A DNA stretch of 64,000 nucleotides from Nereocystis luetkeana. Its lineage: Eukaryota; Sar; Phaeophyceae; Laminariales; Laminariaceae. Below the pieces are notes generated by a model. It searched no databases, had not been told where the DNA came from, and saw only the letters and a program-made list of their open reading frames with translations. Location: the NCBI GenBank assembly GCA_031213475.1, contig JARUPZ010000008.1:9491076-9555075 (forward strand), written 5' to 3'. This document shows positions 57,001 through 64,000 of this stretch, in pieces (the first letter of the stretch is position 1; every line of letters starts with the position of its first letter). The position numbers and the translations under genes are program-made.

Positions 57001-60000
57001 GATCAGGTGCACGGTACTTCCTCCGGGGGTGATGCCGACGAGCTGCGGCTTCTCAGCACAAACGGGACCTACATAAATCTGCGTGGCTACGGAGGGAACC
57101 TCGACTTCGTGAGCACCAAGGTTCGTTCGGCGTTCGCATGAACATATAGTTGATTTGACATATATATATATATATATATATATATCTGGGACGTCACGCC
57201 AATTTTGCTATTTACGAAGAAAATCGTATATCGCGGGCATCGTTACTATTATGCATCTTGGTGGCACCCCACATCATATATATACCCCAAAAAACTGACT
57301 CGGAAAAGGAATCGTGTACAGGTCTGTTAGCACTATCGTGCTAAAAGTGTGCTGCACTATATACTGACGTGTACTTGCAGGTAAGAAACATTTTGTGTCC
57401 GCCGAACGTCTGTTTGCTAGTTGATGAATTATTGCGTGCTCACAAGGGCTACTGCCCCTCTTAAGTGTTTCCCCGGGCCCGACGCCATCACCCCGGTGTC
57501 TCCAGGTATATTCGTGGGATACTTCCATCAACGCACCAGACGAAAACGAGGAAGACGGTCGGTCCTTCATCAGCGCCGTATCAGAGATTATCACAGACAG
57601 CACAGAGACGTGCGTTGGCAGGGCCAAGAAAGAGATGGGAGAGGCGCGGATGGACATCGAAGACAGCGAGATGGCCTACCTTGGGTTCCACGACGGCGAG
57701 AGCTACGGCCTCACGTGGAAGGTGAGGGGGGGGGGGGAGTACGTACGCCGTCGAACGACGAGTCGTAGTTCTGGGTATGTCGTCACTTGCTTTTTAGTTT
57801 TGCAGGATAATGCTTGCGGAGAGTCATGATGAAGGCAAGGCGATATGGTCGTTTTCGCTATATTCGGACAACAAATACTCTTGTCTGGTACGTAGTTCCT
57901 GGTCAGACATGCTCGTATCATATATGACGTACACTGGTACGAAACAGTCTCTTCCCTACATGAACGTAGATGGTCATTATGAGGTGGGTGGGGGTCGTCC
58001 GCAGAAGACTGTCAAGTTGATGACGTCACGCCTACGCCTCTGTAACGGATACCGACTGAACAAGCATCGATAGGAAGTCGTCACCCTCTTGTGGAGGTGT
58101 TTACCTTCGCAATACGGTTGCACGTCGCTAGTAATGGGTGGAAGGATATCAACAAGGAAATACGGAAGCCATCGGTCGTACGTAATAATATTGTTCCCGA
58201 CCGCCATGGTTTTTTTCTTATCGCGCCAAGGCGCGCTGAGATTAGAGTTGCAAACGAGTGGATGGTTTTTGTCATATATCCCCTGTTGCCAGCTATCGCA
58301 CATTGATCCCGAACTCACACATTCATATCAGGTTCGAGGGTTCTGCAAGGTTAAGAGCAACCCTGAAGTATTCGATGTGGTCAACGTGTACGGCAACATC
58401 TACGACTCAGACATACACCACAACCACTTTGGTATGTACACGTACGGCCACCAGCAAGGCGACTGGAGGAGGAACAAGATGCACGACAACACGGCGTACG
58501 GCTTCGACCCCCACGACGACAGCGACTTCTTGACCATTCACGACAACGATGTCTACAACAACGTGAAGCACGGCATTATCGCCTCCAAGCGCTGCAACGG
58601 AGTGTCCATCCAGGTATGTTGGTTGGGGAATTTGGGACGGCTAACGTTCCTGATCGCCTTTGTTAGCGATATTGACAGATGTAGGGCCACGTTTCGAAAC
58701 TACGGTGCTCAAAGATCGCAGAGAGACATGCCTTACCTTCTGGGCACCAACCTCTTCTAGTATTGCATTGCTTATAAGTGAAACTGCCTAGTGAGATAGT
58801 GTTCGGCAACAAACAAATTTGAGACTTGAGTTAGTGGGAAGTGTTACCTTGTTTGTACTACACGACGTAATGAACGTTTGCTCTTAGTTGTTGGCGATTG
58901 AATGTACTCCTTGCATACGTTGCCTCGACACACCCATTTCCGATATGGTTTTCATTTGTGCCGACTGTCAGGGAAACGAGGTATACGGTGGCGGTGAAAA
59001 GTCGGTTGGAATATTCCTGCACCGGAGCGGTGATGACGCCACTGTCAAAGGTATGGAATCCTGTTGAGCAGCTAACTTTCACGCATCCGCCCATGCGCCT
59101 GTGCTGCATCGTTCGAGATGTGAATTGTGCGTGACCCGGTTTCCTTGTCTGAATCGTTTCTAGACAAAATTATTCAGCCACCCAACTCTCATGAAATCAG
59201 AACTTTCGCTGGACGACTATGTTGCCCGGTGACGTCATCGACGATTTCTGTCGATCTTCTCGCATTCCCAAGGGGAAACGCTTGGGCCAAGTTTCGGTTT
59301 TTCGGTGTGCATCGGCGCTGTACTGCTACATGGACCAAGCGACATTGAGGCGTATTTGATCGGTTCACGAGATAGAATGCACACAACCGGAACCGCGATA
59401 ATTTGGAACTGACACGAGGCCGGCGTGGTTTGACCTTCATGCTGCACGATCTCGTACACCGTATCGTGGACCGAAATAGAGGGAGTGCAGGGTTGGTTTC
59501 TGTATTTGGTGGCCAAAGGATAAAAAATACCCATCATAACGGTTGTTTCTGTGCTTGATTGTATCACAGGAAACTACGTCCACGACAACGGCGATGCCGG
59601 TATGGCCTTGATGGAGAGTTTCAACGCCGACGTGTCCGGCAACACTTTCGAGAACAACAAGTACGGTGTGAGAATGTCGGTTGGATGCGCCAACAACATC
59701 TTCTACGAAAACGTCTTTGATGATGCAACCAAGTGAGAATGGTCACCTTGGGTTTTCAACCCAGTTGAGGCGGGCACATGGCACGTGCTTTTTTAGCGGT
59801 AGTGCGCAAAGGTTCTTGGGCCACCTGACGCGAGGAGCACCATACCTGGCGGACGACTGATGTTTGTCAACATGAATAGACTTGCATCGATAAACAATCA
59901 TATGGCATCTGAGGTGGTGCGCCAAAGTTCTCGGGCCACCTGACACGAGGAGTCCCAGACCTAGCGGACGCCAGATGTTTGTCAACATGAATAGGCTTGC

Positions 60001-61255
60001 ATCAATAAACAATCATATGCCATCTGGGTGGTGACAAAATCATATGGTACACCACAGATATGATGCGGGTATGTTTATAGTTGAGCATCTCAGTCCGCCA
60101 GAAACACTTCGTCAGCGACATCTGCCATCCATATAGTAGCGCGAATGTCCATCCCCCGTGACGTCCACAACGTCTCTCCACCCTCTTAATTGGTTTTGTT
60201 TGACGCGGTGCGGATTCTTGTCCTCGGAAAAGTGGACACAAAAAGGCCATGACAGCGGGGGCAGAGTCACGCCACGACATCGTGCAGTAACGGTCGTACT
60301 TTGGACCCAGTGGTTTCCAGCTGATGGCGATTCCACGTGTGGGGCAAATGCTCTACGACCTTGTAGTCCTCGCACCACATGTGTTGTGTCGTTGACTCTG
60401 AATCCGATTCAGGTTATTCCAAGCTGATAAGCTGGGTGGATCGCTCACCGATACGTGGAGTACAAGTGTAACATATCCACATGGGTCATGTACAGAGCTC
60501 CCTTCCTCATGTATGTGAGGAACCTGTGGAAGTGTACGTACCTCAAACCCGGTGGAAGCCTTCCTGCTAGAGAAACAGTGGGCTCCTCACCCACCGTAGA
60601 TGAGAAGCAATAGGTACCCTATCTACCGTTGCTGGGAATTTGTCGGTACACAACCTACCCCGTCACGGATCGGTACAGCTTCACTCTTACTGACCCTCAC
60701 TACCGTAGCTGGGAAACAGTCGGTACCCTATCTACCGTTGCTGGGAAATTGTCGGTACATCACCTACCCCGTCACGGATCGGTACAGTTTCATTGTTGCT
60801 GTTCCGCCTGACGACCTCGTGTAGTTTGAACAGACCACGCCCAGCCACTGCACGAGGCCGAGTTGCGGCCGGAAAGTTCACGCATTATATTTCAACAATG
60901 TATCTTGTTTCTCACGCTTCCACACGTGTTTTGGCTTTCTGCCGTTCTCAGGTACAACGTGTACACATACGAGGGGTCTGATGCGCCTACTGTGGTTGCA
61001 TCCGGCCGCCTGAAGGACAACGTCGTGAAGAACAACATCATTATCGGGGGCGGAAAAGAGACCATCAAGCTGAAGGCTGCCGACGGGCTCCAGATTGTCG
61101 ACAACACCTTCATCAACCCCGCCAAGACCCGCTTCCAGGACTGTTTCGGGACTGTCGTTTCGGGTAACACAGGCCTTGACGGCATCAGAGTCAGGGTTAC
61201 CCATGGAAGCTGCTTCGACGCCAGCTCAGACGCTGCCTATACTCCCATCTGCTAA
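49407..61255 (+). CDS. ManC5-E: Mannuronan C5-epimerase, 7 exons, complete
   Basis: The enzyme converts mannuronate to guluronate within alginate, in the secretory route or cell wall of brown algae. Exons are 49407-49760, 57007-57120, 57506-57721, 58332-58613, 58972-59050, 59570-59732 and 60952-61255; they sum to 1512 nt (503 residues plus TAA) with no internal stop. All introns are GT/AG. The ATG at 49407 is followed by a short hydrophobic stretch (residues about 8-17, AIMSLLAAS) that looks like a signal peptide. The C-terminal two thirds form right-handed beta-helix coils with N-x-x-x-G turns (HNHFGMY, NTAYGFDP, NVKHGIIA, NGDAGMAL, NKYGVRM). The AlgG-type catalytic motif DPHD is present at residues 287-290 in exon 4. 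The product matches my memory of brown-algal epimerases almost throughout; no WSC domain is seen. Intron 1 is 7246 bp and full of repeats. Failure to splice it would stop translation at the TAG at 49773. Substrate preference cannot be read from sequence. Confidence 0.93.
50311..50345. mobile_element. piggyBac-type MITE end fragment
   Basis: TTAA then CCCTTTCGGACTACAGCCCC; only one arm. Confidence 0.5.
50475..50660 (-). mobile_element. Old SINE relic (S8)
   Basis: Weak colinear match: ctctctccctct, gagatctgag, gcaggctctcgcttccc, ccttctttcctctcgacgactcgcg, cgtacccacg. Strongly decayed. Confidence 0.4.
51000..51362 (+). repeat. Dispersed repeat C, copy 2 (epimerase intron 1)
   Basis: Colinear with 42645-43025 over its length. 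TACCTGGTACCTGGTA lies just upstream at 50970-50985. Confidence 0.75.
51384..51438 (+). repeat. Repeat C 5' fragment bracketed by CCTGG
   Basis: Only the first about 53 bases of repeat C, ending gtccgtggtcac. Preceded by TACCTGG and followed by aCCTGGTA. Confidence 0.65.
51737..51840. repeat. 104-bp hairpin repeat
   Basis: ggaggtggtacccaaagttg... and its inverse with about 46-base arms and a loop near gcgtttcata. Fold-back structure in intron 1. Confidence 0.82.
52853..53192 (+). mobile_element. SINE copy S4, best-preserved head
   Basis: A box tggttcaagtgg at 52872 and B box ggttcgagccc at about 52911, body and A-rich tail complete. It lies in epimerase intron 1, tail-to-tail with LINE LN14. 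Confidence 0.82.
53193..53735 (-). mobile_element. LINE 3' end (LN14) split by a SINE
   Basis: Two parts, 53193-53285 and 53645-53735, join into one colinear minus-strand LINE terminus (...cctagaagaga / gatacagttctgtggtcac...) when the SINE at 53286-53644 is removed. The SINE therefore inserted into it. Confidence 0.75.
53286..53644 (-). mobile_element. SINE copy S5, inserted in a LINE
   Basis: Minus strand; tail of (TTTTA)n at 53286-53310, head with both boxes at 53565-53644. The flanking LINE halves are colinear. Only GA is obviously shared between the two flanks, so the target duplication is short or eroded. Confidence 0.8.
53736..54876 (+). mobile_element. 5'-truncated LINE (LN15), near-identical to LN7
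   Basis: Begins at ccgccgtggatggtgccc within the C-terminal codons and runs to the terminal (CA)n at 54862-54875. A T tract of about 97 bases (53999-54095) replaces a short T-rich stretch of LN7. Lies in intron 1 of the epimerase gene. Confidence 0.78.
53999..54095 (+). repeat. Poly(T) tract, about 97 bases
   Basis: Uninterrupted T run inside LINE copy LN15, where LN7 has only short T runs. Exact length in an assembly may be unreliable. Confidence 0.85.
54877..55080 (-). mobile_element. Internal LINE 3' UTR fragment (LN16)
   Basis: Reverse of the middle 3' UTR (gatacgacaggcacgacatac ... aacgagctg), joined tail-to-middle with LN15; ends in an A tract. Confidence 0.7.
55205..55475 (+). mobile_element. 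Diverged LINE 3' UTR fragment (LN17)
   Basis: Shows the atggatgggatatgtcgtggctgtcg segment, a gtgaccacgtagc segment and the cgacaggtaaaaaa terminus in the right order, strongly diverged. Confidence 0.5.
55476..57006 (+). other. 3' part of intron 1, no other gene
   Basis: Unique-looking DNA with TACCTGGTA at 55795. An open frame (56746-57006) leads into exon 2 but lacks family similarity. Confidence 0.6.
57007..57120 (+). CDS. ManC5-E: Epimerase exon 2 (residues 119-156)
   Basis: Acceptor CAG ends at 57006 after a pyrimidine-rich stretch. The exon starts VHGTSSGGDADELRLLS and ends DFVSTK before the donor GTTCGT at 57121. It is 114 nt, phase 0 at both ends. The frame is also open upstream of the acceptor to 56746, but that extension does not resemble the family. 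Confidence 0.9.
57161..57185 (+). repeat. AT dinucleotide repeat in intron 2
   Basis: (AT)12 about 40 bases after exon 2. Confidence 0.85.
57506..57721 (+). CDS. ManC5-E: Epimerase exon 3 (residues 157-228)
   Basis: Acceptor CAG ends at 57505; translation opens VYSWDTSINAPDENEEDG and closes ESYGLTWK before donor GTGAGG at 57722. It is 216 nt, phase 0. An acidic loop (DENEED) precedes the helical segment EIITDSTETCVGRAKKEMG. A G-run (57725-57738) follows the donor. Confidence 0.9.
58332..58613 (+). CDS. ManC5-E: Epimerase exon 4, catalytic DPHD (residues 229-322)
   Basis: Acceptor CAG ends at 58331, donor GTATGT is at 58614; 282 nt, phase 0. Encodes the start of the beta-helix and the catalytic segment TAYGFDPHDDSDFL, with DPHD at residues 287-290. 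Histidine-rich turns (DIHHNHFGMYTYGHQQGDW) precede it, as in AlgG-type epimerases. Confidence 0.93.
58972..59050 (+). CDS. ManC5-E: Epimerase exon 5 (residues 323-348, splits 349)
   Basis: Acceptor TGTCAG ends at 58971; donor GTATGG at 59051. Encodes GNEVYGGGEKSVGIFLHRSG plus DDATVK and one base of the next codon. It is 79 nt; the phase-1 junction is completed by exon 6. Confidence 0.9.
59570..59732 (+). CDS. ManC5-E: Epimerase exon 6 (residues 349-402, splits 403)
   Basis: Acceptor TCACAG ends at 59569; donor GTGAGA at 59733. Encodes NYVHDNGDAGMALMESFNAD and further beta-helix coils through NVFDDATK. It is 163 nt. The exon ends in phase 2, and the lysine codon at 403 is completed by the first base of exon 7. 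Confidence 0.9.
59803..60031 (+). repeat. 114-bp tandem duplication in intron 6
   Basis: gtgcgcaaaggttcttgggccacctgac...caataaacaatcatatg occurs twice, starting at 59803 and 59917. Confidence 0.8.
60613..60792 (+). repeat. 109-bp tandem duplication in intron 6
   Basis: ggtaccctatctaccgttgctgggaa...cccgtcacggatcggtacag at 60613 and again at 60722. Confidence 0.8.
60952..61255 (+). CDS. ManC5-E: Epimerase exon 7, C-terminus (residues 403-503)
   Basis: Acceptor CTCAG ends at 60951. The exon reads YNVYTYEGSDAPTVVASG, continues through the last coils (NNIIIGGGKETIKL, LQIVDNTFINP) and ends AAYTPIC at a TAA at 61253-61255. The cysteines near the end match the family's usual C-terminus. Confidence 0.92.
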
Positions 61256-62518
61256 GGGTAGTATCAACTGCCGAAGACGCCAGCTTAGCCTATCTTGCCC
61301 TGCTTCCATCGAAAAATTAGAAATGTACGTCGGGAATCTTGTTTGTGCCTGATTCTCTCAAGCCTACGAAGCAGTCGCTTTGCCAGATTGATCAAGTACC
61401 ATGTTCACAACCCCGTCCGCTGGGATCGGTCGAGGGGGATATCTAACCGTCGCCTGGAAAGGTCGTCGTTCCAGTAGCATCCATCGTGCCAAGCTATGGG
61501 CTCACGCAACGCAGCTGTTGTCAAGACCATTTATCTAGAGTAGACTCTGAGATAAGTGTTTTGAGTGTTTCATCCCCCCGCGAAGCGCGAACCGAAGTTG
61601 CTCTATGGCCGACCCTAAACCGCAGGTATCCACCGTTATTTAGTAGTAACCAAGGTGTCCCAAGTTTTTTACCATTATTGTGCGAATACTTGTGTTTTGT
61701 TTTCGGACAACGTTTCTGTTGACAGCTGTTGACCAGATATGTCGTTTGTGTTTTTTAATTTGATGCTGCAATGTCTACTACCATTAGCTGTAATACTGCC
61801 GATTTTTATTTGTGTCAGTAACGTTGTCTAGATATGGAAGCAAGTACGGCTTGAAGGCGAGTGAGTGAGGACCTTGACTCGAAGGCGACCGCGAGCGGGT
61901 CGGGTTGATTAGAATTGTTCAGGAAACGCCACGTGATGCACAGAAAGCTGTTGCTGCTGTACTGCTCTGTATTAGTGGCTAGCGATTTGTTCGGATGTTT
62001 CACGATATAGCCAGTCTAAAGTGATCGATATGAGAGAAACACCCTGCACCGTGCATGGTGTTAACGCAATAACGTGTATTTGATAACGTTACCGTTGTAC
62101 AGTAGTACTTGTTTTACCGGGAATGAGTTCATCATAACCTGGATCAAGGTGGTTCGCCCATTGGACGCATAGCAAATCGATGAATTGATTTCAATCCCCT
62201 TGGTTATTATTCGTAGGCACTCCGGGCAATGCCCACGCGTCGCACTTCCTGGTCGATGGCTCTGGTGGAGGACGGGAAACATGTAGTACATGCTCATTCC
62301 TACGCTTCAGATAGGAGGGTGATGCAGTCAGAAGTACGGTTGGTGAAAACGGGATTGGTTCAGGCAGGCCTTGAGTCACGGTGGATCGCCCGTAGCACTC
62401 GGGGTAAAGCGGTGAAATGTTTTTTTTCCGCCTTGCCTGGATGTTTTTTGTAGGCACTCGGGGAGACGGTATGGCCAAGGTAGAAGACGTCGAACATGTG
62501 ATATGTGCTACCTTTTGA
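61256..62518 (+). other. 3' flank of the epimerase gene
   Basis: Presumed 3' UTR followed by anonymous DNA. No obvious AATAAA just after the stop, so the polyadenylation site is not placed. Confidence 0.5.
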
Positions 62519-62727
62519 GGCGTTTTACGATAGAGTTCACCCTAACGTTTCTGAGGCTTATCATTAAGGACCTCCATACCTCACCCGAAGACTGACTTCA
62601 GCAAAAACCAAATTGCACCCCGATTAATAATACCACGGCCGAAGTGTTCGAAGAACGTTTTTGTTTTAACAAGATTGGCCTTCCAACTATTTTGGTGAAG
62701 GACCCCCGTCATTCAGAAATATTTTAG
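62519..62727. mobile_element. Third copy of the same MITE, inverted (B3)
   Basis: Starts GGCGTTTTACGATAGAG, contains the inverse of ttcgggtgaggtatgga and ends near agaaatattttagcgg with one inverted end lost. Confidence 0.7.
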
Positions 62728-64000
62728 CGGACTTCTGGTACCTCTAAGGTAAAAAGCGTTTTTACGCATGGGATATGAGGGCGATGCCGCCAGCCGCGTA
62801 GTTGGTGAGAGCCGTCTGGGATAGGTCGGTGTCCGTGAGATATGCACGTTAAAAAAGCATTGGCGAGGCTCACCATATTGTTCTGACGTCGTACGTAATA
62901 CTGCAGTTCCACCGAACCTTTTTGACAAAGCGATCTCGTCCCCTGTTCAATTTCAGGCGTTTTGGTTGAGGAAGATACTGCGGCTATTTGACGGGTAACC
63001 ACTGCAAACACTTTGATGTACGTAGTATTTGATGGGTCTCAACATCAGATCTGGATTTCCACGAGTGCAACATCACAGCGTTCGTTCAGAGTGACCGAAG
63101 CACGAGCGACACGGTTTTGCTCGAAGATTCATGAGTGACCGAGGACCAGAACGCGGTTTCAGTCAAGCACTATCTTCGACGTACAAAAATTTGTGAGAAC
63201 ACTACATATCGACATAATAACTCGTCTTGACCCAAGTACGAAACCCTGGCTTTCACAGCTGATCAATCCTTCCTGCCGATAATTTCGTGCCCTCCCCCAT
63301 CTTTTTATCGAAACTGTTTGATGCATATTATTGATTATACCTGGTATAAAATAAACTCTTTTTTTCCGGCCACTTTTATCTGTCTTGCAAGTATATTCCG
63401 TAACACGCGCGATCTAATTATCAAAGACGACGAATATGAGGCACTATCTATCAATATCGCGTCCCCCTTTTGCCGCGTCGAGGACTGTAGTCAGTTCCGT
63501 ATTAAACACAAGCCCGTCATATTCTGACTGTGTTCTCACCGAAGTGGGACTACGACCTTGAACGCGTTAATTCACATTATTATAATTTGATGTCACGAAA
63601 GAAATACGTGTACCAGTAGTATTACGTTAGTGGAATTTTGTCCTCACGCTCCCCATATAATCTTTCAATCTCAATGGTATACACACAGTCCTGACTTATT
63701 TATGCCGCTGTGTAGTAGTGGTGTTGGGATTCAAATATATCTGAAGCATCTAAATTTTATTCGAAACAATATATTTGAAACAATTAAACAACTACTGGTC
63801 TGAAATACACCCCAGAAAATCCCCACTCGTGACACAAGTGCAACCTCGGTTTCGTCCATAAAAAAATATTTCTTCCGGCTACAGACGACAAATTCCTTTA
63901 ATTCTGCAGGTTCAGGTCCTCATACATACAGCGAAAACGTCTGCGGGTTGTGTGTTTCTCCGGGAGACCATTTAATACCCGTTGTCCGCTGCGATCTACA
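62728..64000. other. No gene identified
   Basis: AT-rich end of the window with a piggyBac-type scrap and TACCTGGTA at 63338. Confidence 0.55.
63525..63568. mobile_element. piggyBac-type MITE end fragment
   Basis: Arm-like gtgggactacgaccttgaacgcg followed by TTAA at 63566-63569; degraded. Confidence 0.4.

Larger units (their letters stand above)
49761..57006 (+). other. ManC5-E: Intron 1 of the epimerase gene, 7246 bp, repeat-filled
   Basis: GTGAGC donor and GATCAG acceptor. The intron holds an old SINE (about 50475-50660), a GTTGTTG repeat (51000-51362) and its 53-bp fragment, a 104-bp hairpin (51737-51840), two SINEs in opposite orientation (52853-53192, 53286-53644), three LINE pieces and one 97-base T tract. 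The other five introns are 385, 610, 358, 519 and 1219 bp. Confidence 0.85.

Noticed and set aside
56746-57006. Alternative first exon joined directly to exon 2
   Set aside because: The frame is open but unlike the family, whereas exon 1 at 49407 matches closely and splices in phase.

Overview
The window reads as nuclear DNA of a brown alga (Phaeophyceae, Ectocarpus-like). The anchor is one intact, seven-exon, plus-strand gene at 49407-61255 for a 503-residue secreted mannuronan C5-epimerase of the brown-algal, AlgG-like beta-helix type. Its GT/AG introns all keep the frame. Almost everything else is repetitive DNA: LINE, SINE, Ty3/gypsy, MITE and Harbinger-like elements plus satellite arrays. 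No bacterial-type operon, rRNA or convincing cellular tRNA gene was seen. The species is an inference; the gene content and exon structure are read directly.

Layout. 1-9.4 kb: mostly anonymous DNA with two copies of a MITE with 15-bp inverted ends, one MITE with TTACGG ends and an old SINE. 9.4-10.9 kb: decayed LINE reverse transcriptase. 10.9-14.9 kb: a repeat shared with 32.8 kb and anonymous DNA. 14.9-19.6 kb: minisatellites (43-bp units in three arrays of alternating orientation, then 49-bp and 30-bp units) and a SINE. 20.3-28.5 kb: a broken Ty3/gypsy retrotransposon (gag, a NADAR-like domain, protease, RT, RNase H, integrase). 28.6-34.4 kb: coding relic, pyrimidine-rich tract, MITEs. 34.4-39.2 kb: cluster of LINE copies, including the longest (35.3-37.6 kb, minus). 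39.2-43 kb: a Harbinger-like element encoding a polyserine protein, a large palindrome and MITEs. 43-49 kb: more LINE and SINE copies nested in one another. 49.4-61.3 kb: the epimerase gene, whose 7.2-kb first intron is packed with SINE and LINE copies. 61.3-64 kb: anonymous 3' flank with an old MITE.

The observations most worth following are these. (1) A NADAR (YbiA-like, DUF1768) domain lies between gag and protease of the gypsy element; NADAR enzymes act on ADP-ribose-linked substrates, so a retrotransposon may have captured one. (2) The 9-mer TACCWGGTA occurs about 16 times by eye where chance predicts about 0.5. At several places, paralogous repeats show it arose as an extra CCWGG+TA at a TA dinucleotide, as excision scars of a TA-targeting transposon would. 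(3) SINE and LINE copies land repeatedly at LINE 3' tails, and a piggyBac-type MITE sits in the TTAA of a SINE.

All repeat alignments were made by eye. Boundaries of diverged copies are good to roughly 10-30 bases.
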